From NCBI GenBank assembly GCA_029550985.1, contig JAKPGH010000274.1:1-8221 (forward strand): 8,221 bases of DNA, written 5' to 3'. This DNA is from Bacillota bacterium (GTDB lineage Bacteria > Bacillota > Clostridia > Oscillospirales > Ruminococcaceae). Shown here in pieces: positions 1 through 5,309 of this stretch; the first letter of the stretch is position 1; each line of letters opens with the position of its first letter. The position numbers were made by a program, and so were the translations under genes. The notes under the pieces were generated by a model. The model made no database searches and was not told the origin of the DNA. It saw only the letters and a program-made list of their open reading frames with translations.

Positions 1-25
1 TGCACTGATTCCCATTTTTCTATAT

Positions 26-56
26 AACGAAAAACCAGGCCCGAGGACCTGGTTTT
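26..56 (-). terminator. Rho-independent terminator of the MBOAT-DHHW operon
   Basis: A perfect 9-bp inverted repeat (AAAACCAGG at 31-39, CCTGGTTTT at 48-56) encloses an 8-nt loop. Read on the minus strand, the stem is followed by TTTTTCG, so the 3' arm runs into a short U tract. It lies 67 nt beyond the stop codon of the DHHW gene and probably ends that transcript. The A/T flanks are symmetric enough that it could also stop plus-strand transcription entering from the left. No gene is seen in the first 123 bases. Confidence 0.75.
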
Positions 57-123
57 CCAAGTGGTTTTTCTATCTCTTTTATCCCCTGCACATTTGGGTT
101 TTGTATCTTGTCAGTGTGGTGAC

Positions 124-1239
124 CTAATGAACCAGCTTGTAGAGGTTCTGGTCGGTGGCAAGGGAGGAGAAATTGTACAGCACCCAGATGGCGTCGTAGG
201 AGTTTTCCTCCAGCAGGGAGGCAACGTCGTTAAAATACCGCAGGTCCACCACATGAACCTCCTTGAAGTTTTTGACCAAAAAGGGGACCAGGCTGTTGCC
301 GTAACTGTCCTTAAACACCAGAATGCGGCCTTGAGCGCCCTCTTCCCCGCTTTCAATGACCATCAAACCGTTGTTGCCGTGAAGGAAGGCTTTGTACTTG
401 TCCCTTTGCTCCCACATGCTGTGGTCGTAAAGGCCCTCCACCGCTTTTCCGTCGATGGTGACGCCGTTGGTCTCCACGTCATACCATGTGATGACGTCGG
501 GCACGGCGTCCCATTTTTTTGCCTTGCTGTAGTAGGTGCCGTAAAAATCTCCCACCTCATGAGCGGAAAGCTGGCCCAACGAAACCGGCTTGCGGTCCAG
601 AATCTCCATATACTCCCGATAGGCAAGATAGGCTCCCCGGGTGGTCCAGTGGTGGTCAGTTCGGTAGTAGATATACTCGTCTTTGTGCTCCAGCATGGTG
701 GGGGTGATATCGCAAATGTCAACCGGCTCCTCAGTAAACTTGAGATACTGCTCCTGGATAATGCCCTTTTGGTCAATGACCGGAAGGCCCTCGGGCAACA
801 ACTCCTCCAAAATCGCATAGGAGTTGGGTATGATGGTAAGGGCTATATTCCGGTCCGAATATTGTTGGACAAATTCCTGAATATATTCTACATTTTTGTT
901 GAGCTGGCGGTCATCCAATGTCGAAGCTTCTTCAAACAGCTGGTTCTGCTTGCCGTAAATGACGCCGTTGTTTTCCAGCTTGCCCAGAACCGATTCTCCC
1001 AGGCTCTTGAGGGTAATCCAACTGTCCCGGCCGACAAACTGGTCGTTGACATACTCCTCGTATTTCAAGGTGTAGGCGTTTTGAAACAGGGCGCGGGCAG
1101 AAAAGGCAGGGACTTGCGCCAAAGGGCGGTTTTCCAGCTCGGAAAATGCCCGGGTAGGCACCAGCATATCCGCCAGAAAGAGTCCCCAGATGCAAAGGGC
1201 AAAGAAGCTGGTGAGCAGAAATTTCATTCCATTCTTCAC
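124..1239 (-). CDS. DHHW-family exported protein (AlgX/AlgJ-like, partner of MBOAT acyltransferase)
   Basis: 371 aa. A hydrophobic segment near the N-terminus (about residues 5-27) looks like a signal anchor or signal peptide, so the rest should face outside the membrane. It is followed by the family-typical 'SELENRPLAQVPAFS' and 'YVNDQFVGRDSW' stretches. The name-giving motif D195-H196-H197-W198 (in 'YYRTDHHWTT') and a later 'KDSYGNS' (D311, S312) match the Asp/His and Ser positions expected in AlgX/AlgJ-like SGNH acyltransferases. The length is normal for the family. I chose the GTG at 1239 because AGGAGG (1248-1253 on the minus strand) sits 8 nt upstream; the GTG at 1248 overlaps that site, and the ATG at 1227 is 20 nt away. 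The gene follows the MBOAT gene by 12 nt. From this pairing I infer that it accepts the acyl group delivered by the MBOAT protein and passes it to an extracellular polymer. The polymer is unknown. Confidence 0.88.
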   Translation of the reverse strand: MKNGMKFLLTSFFALCIWGLFLADMLVPTRAFSELENRPLAQVPAFSARALFQNAYTLKYEEYVNDQFVGRDSWITLKSLGESVLGKLENNGVIYGKQNQLFEEASTLDDRQLNKNVEYIQEFVQQYSDRNIALTIIPNSYAILEELLPEGLPVIDQKGIIQEQYLKFTEEPVDICDITPTMLEHKDEYIYYRTDHHWTTRGAYLAYREYMEILDRKPVSLGQLSAHEVGDFYGTYYSKAKKWDAVPDVITWYDVETNGVTIDGKAVEGLYDHSMWEQRDKYKAFLHGNNGLMVIESGEEGAQGRILVFKDSYGNSLVPFLVKNFKEVHVVDLRYFNDVASLLEENSYDAIWVLYNFSSLATDQNLYKLVH

Positions 1240-1247
1240 GCCGCGCA

Positions 1248-1253
1248 CCTCCT
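1248..1253 (-). promoter_or_regulatory. Shine-Dalgarno AGGAGG that sets the GTG start of the DHHW gene
   Basis: The minus strand reads AGGAGG, then 8 nt (TGCGCGGC), then GTG at 1239-1237. The site overlaps the TAG stop of the MBOAT gene (1252-1254). A ribosome ending the MBOAT protein would therefore stand on the next ribosome binding site, which suggests translational coupling and co-production of the two proteins. Confidence 0.8.
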
Positions 1254-2628
1254 AAAATCTAAAGTATAAGAAGGGATTGTAGGTGGAGTCCACCAGATAG
1301 GCCACCGACATCAAAAAGACAACGGCGCAGAACGCAGTGACCAGGATGTGGTTCTCCCCCAACTTGTCCCGTACTTTCCGCAGGATGGGCGTGGAGAACA
1401 AGAATCCAAGGATAAAGGTGATGCCGTAGTTGCGCAGGTAGTAAATCCAGTCGGAGCCGCCATAGCCGCCAAACAGACGGGTAAAAAACTGTCCCAGCAG
1501 GGCAAAATCGGTAATGGCAAAGAGCACCCAGCTAATCAGTACCAAAACCAGCAGGTAGACGTGGGACAGAACACGGCTCTTTTCCAGCTTTTTCAGTAGA
1601 AATGCCTTTTCAATACAGAGGAACAGGGCAAAGTAAAGGCCCCACAGCACAAAATTCCAACTGGCGCCGTGCCACAACCCGGTGGTGGCCCACACCACCA
1701 GAATGTTGAAGTACTGCCGTGCCGCGCCTTTCCGGTTGCCTCCCAGGGGGATGTAGACATATTCCCGGAACCAGGAGCCCAACGTCATGTGCCAGCGACG
1801 CCAAAACTCGGTGATGCTTTTGGAAATATAGGGGTAGTTGAAGTTTTGAGGGAATTCAAAGCCCAGCATCTTGCCAAGGCCGATGGCCATCAAGGAATAG
1901 CCGGAAAAGTCAAAGTAAATTTGAAGGGCATAGGCCGTAATGCCCAACCAGGCCAACGGGGTGGATACGGTGGCAAAATCCATGGTCGAAACCCTGGTCC
2001 AAAGGGAGCCGATGTTGTTGGCGATCAGCACCTTGCTGCCCAACCCCATGATAAAAATTTGGATGCCCTGGCTGATTCCTTCCCAGGTGTGGGTGCGCTC
2101 CTTCAGTTCCCGCGCCACATCGGAATATCGGACAATAGGTCCTGCAATCAACTGGGGGAACAAAGTGACGTAGGCTCCGAAATTGATAATGTTGTGCTCC
2201 GCCTTGACATCCTCCCGATAGACGTCAAGGGTGTAGCTCATGGTTTGGAAGGTATAAAAGCTAATGCCCAAAGGCAGCGTCAGGGCCAGCACAGGGATGT
2301 TCAACCCCAAAAGGGCGTTGAGGTTTTCCGCCAGAAAACCGGAGTACTTAAAGAAGCCCAGGCTTCCCAAGTTGAAAATCAGGGATAACGCCAAATACCC
2401 CCTGCCTCGAAAGCCTTTGGCCCGGCGGCGTTCGATGCCCAACGAAGCTACGTAATCCACCACGGTAGACGCTATCATAATCGGCAGGTAGCGCACTTCG
2501 CCCCAAGAGTAAAAGATGAGGCTGACCACAAACAACACCGTGTTTTTGTAGCGGCGTGGTGTGAGATAGTAAATGCCAAAAGCAATGGGCATAAAGCGGA
2601 ACAAAAACAAAATGCTGCTAAAAACCAT
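1252..2628 (-). CDS. MBOAT-family membrane O-acyltransferase (AlgI/DltB-like)
   Basis: 458 aa, polytopic, with many hydrophobic segments (for example 4-22, 28-43, 112-132, 223-250, 307-340, 356-375, 403-413 and 428-446). Family hallmarks are visible: 'LPLGISFYTFQTMSYTLDVY' (119-138), 'PQLIAGPIVRY' (158-168), 'FDFSGYSLMAIGLG' (239-252), 'FWRRWHMTLGSWFREYVYIP' (275-294, with H280) and 'TTGLWHGASWNF' (315-326), whose H320 is the expected active-site histidine. MBOAT proteins of this group move an acyl group from a cytoplasmic donor through the membrane toward an exported polymer. The start at 2628 is chosen because AAGGAG lies 7 nt upstream on the minus strand; extending to 2781 adds 51 residues unlike the family and runs through the promoter. 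It is the first gene of the operon with the DHHW protein, which fits the AlgI plus AlgX/AlgJ arrangement of alginate acetylation and similar systems. DltB is less likely, since no dltA, dltC or dltD homologue is in view. Confidence 0.93.
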   Translation of the reverse strand: MVFSSILFLFRFMPIAFGIYYLTPRRYKNTVLFVVSLIFYSWGEVRYLPIMIASTVVDYVASLGIERRRAKGFRGRGYLALSLIFNLGSLGFFKYSGFLAENLNALLGLNIPVLALTLPLGISFYTFQTMSYTLDVYREDVKAEHNIINFGAYVTLFPQLIAGPIVRYSDVARELKERTHTWEGISQGIQIFIMGLGSKVLIANNIGSLWTRVSTMDFATVSTPLAWLGITAYALQIYFDFSGYSLMAIGLGKMLGFEFPQNFNYPYISKSITEFWRRWHMTLGSWFREYVYIPLGGNRKGAARQYFNILVVWATTGLWHGASWNFVLWGLYFALFLCIEKAFLLKKLEKSRVLSHVYLLVLVLISWVLFAITDFALLGQFFTRLFGGYGGSDWIYYLRNYGITFILGFLFSTPILRKVRDKLGENHILVTAFCAVVFLMSVAYLVDSTYNPFLYFRF

Positions 2629-2673
2629 AAATCGGCTCCTTGACAGGAAATTCGACACCAAACAATGAATTAT

Positions 2674-2702
2674 ATTATAGCAAAATCCAAGGAAAATAGC
2701 AA
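2674..2702 (-). promoter_or_regulatory. Sigma-A-type promoter of the MBOAT-DHHW operon
   Basis: On the minus strand a TTGCTA -35 box (2697-2702), a 17-nt spacer and a perfect TATAAT -10 box (2674-2679) precede the MBOAT start. Transcription would begin near 2667, giving a leader of about 39 nt that contains the AAGGAG ribosome binding site. An inverted repeat GAAAAT-N6-ATTTTC (2692-2709) covers the -35 box and could be an operator. Confidence 0.7.
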
Positions 2703-2730
2703 AATTTTCAAAAGCGCTTCTACAAATTTT

Positions 2731-2758
2731 TCTCCCCGCATAAGATATGGTGGGGAGG
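2731..2758 (+). promoter_or_regulatory. Predicted hairpin enclosing the YlmC/YmxH-like ribosome binding site
   Basis: CTCCCC (2732-2737) is complementary to GGGGAG (2752-2757), which is part of the GGGGAGG ribosome binding site of the gene starting at 2768. Pairing extends inward through a G-U pair (2738/2751) and a C-G pair (2739/2750), and outward through a U-G pair (2731/2758). This gives about 9 pairs around a 10-nt loop. If it forms, translation initiation would be limited. The pairing is seen in the sequence; a regulatory role is inference. I find no convincing promoter for this gene between 2629 and 2731. Confidence 0.45.
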
Positions 2759-2767
2759 TGACTGAAG

Positions 2768-3061
2768 ATGCTCTGCCGCATTACCGATTTGCGCTACAAG
2801 GAAGTCATCAATGTCAGGGACGGCAGCTGTTTGGGTTATGTCTCGGACGTCGAGGTGGACACGGCCACCGCCAAGGTTTGCTCCTTGATTATCTATGGCA
2901 GAGCCAAGCTTTTTGGCCTCTTTTTTCGTGGGGAGGATATCCTAATTCGCTGGTGCGATATCGAAGTAATCGGCGAGGACACTATTCTGGTGAATATGCG
3001 CCCCGAATTTCGGGAGCATCGTTCCAGAAACGTGGGAATTTTTGGCCGCTTGTTCGGATAA
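2768..3061 (+). CDS. YlmC/YmxH-family PRC-barrel protein (sporulation-associated family)
   Basis: 97 aa, close to the 80-100 aa usual for this family. The N-terminal 'LCRITDLRYKEVINVRDGSCLGYVSDVEVD' region carries the beta-rich PRC-barrel pattern. It is followed by 'LIIYGRAKLFGLFFRGEDILIRWCDIEVIGEDTILV', which is characteristic of YlmC/YmxH proteins. There is no signal peptide or membrane segment, so it should be cytoplasmic. The biochemical role of the family is not established; annotation pipelines call it sporulation-related because of its spread among spore formers. The start is supported by GGGGAGGTG 7 nt upstream of ATG. The last residues (about 85-97, 'EHRSRNVGIFGRLFG') form a basic extension. 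The gene stands alone, divergent from the acyltransferase operon and convergent with ppa. Confidence 0.88.
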   Translation: MLCRITDLRYKEVINVRDGSCLGYVSDVEVDTATAKVCSLIIYGRAKLFGLFFRGEDILIRWCDIEVIGEDTILVNMRPEFREHRSRNVGIFGRLFG

Positions 3062-3090
3062 TGCCGCTTGTGATGCGGTCACACAATATA

Positions 3091-3119
3091 CCCCGCAGGA
3101 TTGAAGCAACCCTGCGGGG
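3091..3119. terminator. Symmetric terminator between convergent genes
   Basis: CCCCGCAGG (3091-3099) and CCTGCGGGG (3111-3119) form a perfect 9-bp GC-rich stem with an 11-nt loop. It lies 29 nt after the stop codon of the YlmC/YmxH-like gene and 13 nt after the stop of ppa, which points toward it. The flanks are AT-rich on both sides (ATTATTCTT on the plus strand, TATATTGTG on the minus strand) without a long pure U run. It probably serves both converging transcripts. Confidence 0.75.
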
Positions 3120-3132
3120 ATTATTCTTGTCG

Positions 3133-3684
3133 TCACTCTATTTCGCTTTCTTCCCGGTCGGGATACAGGCGATTGTACGCTTCGATGCAACGGGCCACAA
3201 TTTCCACCGCGGCCTTTTGGCCCTGCACTTCGTCCACCGCGGTTTCCTTCATTTCCAATGCCTTATACACCGTGAAAAAGTGCTGCATCTCGGTAAAGAT
3301 GTGCCGTGGCAGCGCGTCGATGGAACGGTAGCAGTTGTAGGTGGGGTCTTCGAAGGGAATGGCAATGATTTTTTCATCTTTGCGCCCGTTATCCAACATG
3401 GTGATGACTCCAATGGGGTAGCACCGCACCAGCACCAGGGGCTCGATGGGTTCGGAGCAGAGCACCAGCACATCCAAAGGGTCGCCGTCGTCGGCGAAAG
3501 TGCGGGGAATAAATCCATAGTTGGCGGGATAGTGAGTGGAGGTGTATAGAATACGGTCTAATTTAATTAATCCCGTTTCCTTATCCAGTTCGTACTTTTT
3601 CTTGCTTCCCTTTTCAATTTCAATGACAGCAAAAAAATCATCGGGTTTTATTCGATCCTTATTAATGTCATGCCAAATGTTCAT
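3133..3684 (-). CDS. ppa: Inorganic pyrophosphatase, family I
   Basis: 183 aa soluble cytoplasmic enzyme that hydrolyses pyrophosphate to two phosphates, pulling biosynthetic reactions such as DNA, RNA and aminoacyl-tRNA synthesis forward. The family I signature 'DGDPLDV' is at 66-72, giving the metal-binding D66, D68 and D71. Other active-site positions known from the E. coli enzyme are recognisable: E22, K30, R44, Y56 ('NYG'), D98 and D103 ('LDNGRKDEK'), and Y140-K141 ('HFFTVYK'). No key residue is missing. The C-terminal tail after 'IEAYNRLYP' is short and acidic. AGAGG lies 7-8 nt before the ATG. The gene is probably transcribed alone: a terminator precedes it at 3795-3825 and another follows at 3091-3119. 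I could not pick a convincing promoter in 3685-3794. Confidence 0.96.
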   Translation of the reverse strand: MNIWHDINKDRIKPDDFFAVIEIEKGSKKKYELDKETGLIKLDRILYTSTHYPANYGFIPRTFADDGDPLDVLVLCSEPIEPLVLVRCYPIGVITMLDNGRKDEKIIAIPFEDPTYNCYRSIDALPRHIFTEMQHFFTVYKALEMKETAVDEVQGQKAAVEIVARCIEAYNRLYPDREESEIE

Positions 3685-3794
3685 GAAAATACCTCTCTTT
3701 CCCGTTGTTAGATTTGGTTTGTCTTGACTTGTCTATGCAAAGCAATACCAACCGTCATGCGCTAAAAGGGACAAAAGCATCTTCACTACAGGCC

Positions 3795-3825
3795 AAAAAT
3801 GACGGAAGGCAAGCTAAATCCGTCA
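3795..3825 (-). terminator. Rho-independent terminator of the PLP-enzyme gene
   Basis: On the minus strand TGACGGA and TCCGTCA form a perfect 7-bp stem (3819-3825 with 3800-3806) with a 12-nt loop, followed at once by TTTTT (3795-3799). It begins 10 nt beyond the TGA stop at 3836-3838. It separates this gene from ppa, which lies downstream on the same strand. Confidence 0.75.
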
Positions 3826-3835
3826 ACACCCGATT

Positions 3836-5089
3836 TCAGAAACTTAGCAGTTCTTCGGCCGCCATCATCACGCCCAGTTTTCCGGTGGGGTAGTTGAGCC
3901 CTCCCTGCATCCACGCCGCGTAGGGCGGGCGCATGGGGCCGTCGGCGGAAAGTTCGATAGATGCTCCCATGTTAAAAGCTCCCGCCGCCATAATCACCTG
4001 GGAGTCGTACCCCGGCATATCCCACGCTTCGGGACTTACAAAGGAATCGATGGGCGCCCCCCGCTGAATCCCCCGGCAAAACGCCGCGAGTTTTTCCGGG
4101 CTGTGGAGCACCACCGACTGGATGATGTCGGTGCGTTTATCCTGCCAGCGAGGATAGCACTCGTATCCCAAAAGCTCGAACAAAGCTGCCGCAAAAACCG
4201 CCGTCTTTAAGGAGGCTGCCACCACGCCTGGCGCGTAAAACAGGCCCATATACATGTTCTTGTTCTGCTCCAGAGAACAGCCCACCTCACGGCCCAGGCC
4301 GGGCGCGGTCATACGGTGGGCACAAAGCTCTATCAAATCTTTTCTTCCCGCAATATAGCCGCCGGTGCGGGCAATGCCCCCTCCGGGGTTTTTAATCAGG
4401 GAGCCGATAATCAAATCCGCCCCCACCTGGGTAGGCTCCTGCCGCTCCACAAACTCTCCGTAGCAGTTGTCCACTACAATATAGGCCTGGGGATTTGCCC
4501 TGCGCACAATAGCCGCTATCTCCGCAATTTCGTCGATGGACAGGGAAGGCCGCAGGCTGTATCCCCGGGAGCGCTGCAAATACGCCATTTTCACGCCTTG
4601 AACCGCCTGCGGAATGGCCTGCAGGTCCACCTTGCCGTCGGGCAGCAGGGGCAGCTCCCGGTAAATGACACCAAACTCCGCCAGAGAGCCGATATTCTTC
4701 TCCCTCAGACCCAAAACAGAATGAAGGGTATCGTAGGGAGTGCCGGACAAGCTGACCATCACATCCCCGGGACGGAGTAGTCCGAACAGGGCGGTGGCGA
4801 TGGCCGCCGTTCCGCTGGCGAAGCTGTGGCGCACCAAAGCATCTTCCGCGCCAAACACCGTGGCCCAGACTTCATCGAGGGTATCCCTGCCCCGGTCGCC
4901 GTAACCGTAGCCGGAGGTGCCCAGCAGATGGCTTTCGCTGACCCGATGCTTCTGAAAGGCGGCCAGCACCTTAAGGGAATTGTATTCACAAACAGCATCA
5001 ATTTGGGCAAAGGCACTTTCACAAATTTCCTGGGCCTTTTGCGCCAACTCCTTTACCTGGAGGGAAAGCTGAAAAAATTCCTCCACCAT
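3836..5089 (-). CDS. Methionine gamma-lyase family / 'aluminium resistance' PLP enzyme (YnbB-like)
   Basis: 417 aa, full length for PF06838-type proteins, which belong to the Cys/Met-metabolism fold of PLP enzymes. Visible motifs are 'GTSGYGYGDRGRDTLDEVWA' (57-76), 'RHSFASGTAAIATALFG' (87-103, cofactor phosphate region), 'VVDNCYGEF' (205-213, with D207 for the PLP ring nitrogen) and 'GSLIKNPGGGIARTGGY' (229-245), whose K233 should form the Schiff base with PLP. 'GAFNMGASIELSADGPMRPP' is also typical of the group. The fold points to C-S lyase-type chemistry on a sulfur amino acid. The true substrate is not settled for this family, and 'aluminium resistance' is a historical label. The start is supported by AAAGGA 7 nt upstream. 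The gene has its own promoter and terminator. In B. subtilis the relative YnbB lies near hfq and glnR; neither is present here. Confidence 0.92.
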   Translation of the reverse strand: MVEEFFQLSLQVKELAQKAQEICESAFAQIDAVCEYNSLKVLAAFQKHRVSESHLLGTSGYGYGDRGRDTLDEVWATVFGAEDALVRHSFASGTAAIATALFGLLRPGDVMVSLSGTPYDTLHSVLGLREKNIGSLAEFGVIYRELPLLPDGKVDLQAIPQAVQGVKMAYLQRSRGYSLRPSLSIDEIAEIAAIVRRANPQAYIVVDNCYGEFVERQEPTQVGADLIIGSLIKNPGGGIARTGGYIAGRKDLIELCAHRMTAPGLGREVGCSLEQNKNMYMGLFYAPGVVAASLKTAVFAAALFELLGYECYPRWQDKRTDIIQSVVLHSPEKLAAFCRGIQRGAPIDSFVSPEAWDMPGYDSQVIMAAGAFNMGASIELSADGPMRPPYAAWMQGGLNYPTGKLGVMMAAEELLSF

Positions 5090-5172
5090 TGCAACATCCT
5101 TTAAACGCGAATTTGATATATCTCAACACAAACGTATCATACATCTCAAATATTAGCTGGTGCTTAAATTTT

Positions 5173-5202
5173 AGTATACAACAAAAATGCGAAAAATGCC
5201 AA
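5173..5202 (-). promoter_or_regulatory. Sigma-A-type promoter of the PLP-enzyme gene
   Basis: The minus strand carries TTGGCA (5197-5202), an 18-nt spacer and TATACT (5173-5178), each close to consensus. Transcription would start near 5166, leaving a leader of about 77 nt before the ATG at 5089. I saw no clear riboswitch or attenuator fold in that AT-rich leader. Confidence 0.6.
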
Positions 5203-5210
5203 CTGTTACA

Positions 5211-5228
5211 TTAAATTCCTTAAATTCC
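5211..5228 (+). repeat. Two tandem copies of a 9-bp AT-rich unit
   Basis: TTAAATTCC occurs twice in direct succession (5211-5219 and 5220-5228) and is followed by TT. It sits between the divergent promoters of the PLP-enzyme gene and murD. It may be a simple duplication, an upstream A/T element or a pair of binding half-sites. Confidence 0.6.
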
Positions 5229-5237
5229 TTTTCTCGT

Positions 5238-5266
5238 GTGGAAAAAAGCGGCGGTTGGTGTATAAT
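5238..5266 (+). promoter_or_regulatory. murD: Probable promoter of the murD-M42 unit
   Basis: A perfect TATAAT at 5261-5266 is preceded by only a weak -35 candidate (GTGGAA at 5238-5243, 17-nt spacer). Transcription would start near 5273 and give a leader of about 37 nt ending at the GGAGG ribosome binding site. This fits murD starting at 5310 and not at the upstream in-frame ATG codons. The call rests mainly on the -10 box and its placement. Confidence 0.55.
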
Positions 5267-5296
5267 AAGTAATATGTCCAGATTGACTACTGCTCT

Positions 5297-5301
5297 GGAG
5301 G
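5297..5301 (+). promoter_or_regulatory. murD: Shine-Dalgarno GGAGG that sets the murD start
   Basis: GGAGG lies 8 nt before the ATG at 5310. The in-frame ATG at 5274 has no such site and falls at the expected transcription start. The in-frame ATG at 5187 lies upstream of the promoter. Confidence 0.8.
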
Positions 5302-5309
5302 CGTATTCC

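Noticed and set aside
61..1269. Long plus-strand open frame of 402 codons opposite the DHHW gene
   Set aside because: Its translation has no recognisable domain, it has no ribosome binding site, and the minus-strand frame has clear family motifs. It is a by-product of GC-rich codon use.
2640..2645. Perfect TTGACA on the plus strand upstream of the YlmC/YmxH-like gene
   Set aside because: No -10 box lies 16-18 nt downstream; the nearest TATATT or TATTAT is about 25 nt away. The bases partly belong to the MBOAT ribosome binding region on the other strand.
2710..2723. CcpA cre-like site around AAAAGCGCTT
   Set aside because: Only the central half matches the consensus; the outer TG and CA positions do not.
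2722..2747. Sigma-K-like CATAnnnTA (CATAAGATA) with an upstream AC before the YlmC/YmxH-like gene
   Set aside because: Transcription would start at or inside the ribosome binding site (2752-2758), leaving no usable leader, and the spacing to AC is slightly short.
2629..2781. N-terminal extension of the MBOAT protein by 51 residues
   Set aside because: It covers the operon promoter and the neighbour's start region; the ATG at 2628 has a proper ribosome binding site and gives a typical N-terminus.
2665..3549. Plus-strand open frame of 294 codons overlapping the YlmC/YmxH-like gene and ppa
   Set aside because: It crosses a strong terminator and runs antisense through ppa, with no family resemblance.
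5187..5309. N-terminal extension of MurD by 41 residues
   Set aside because: It lacks a ribosome binding site, runs through the TATAAT box and does not resemble MurD N-termini; the ATG at 5310 has GGAGG at 8 nt.
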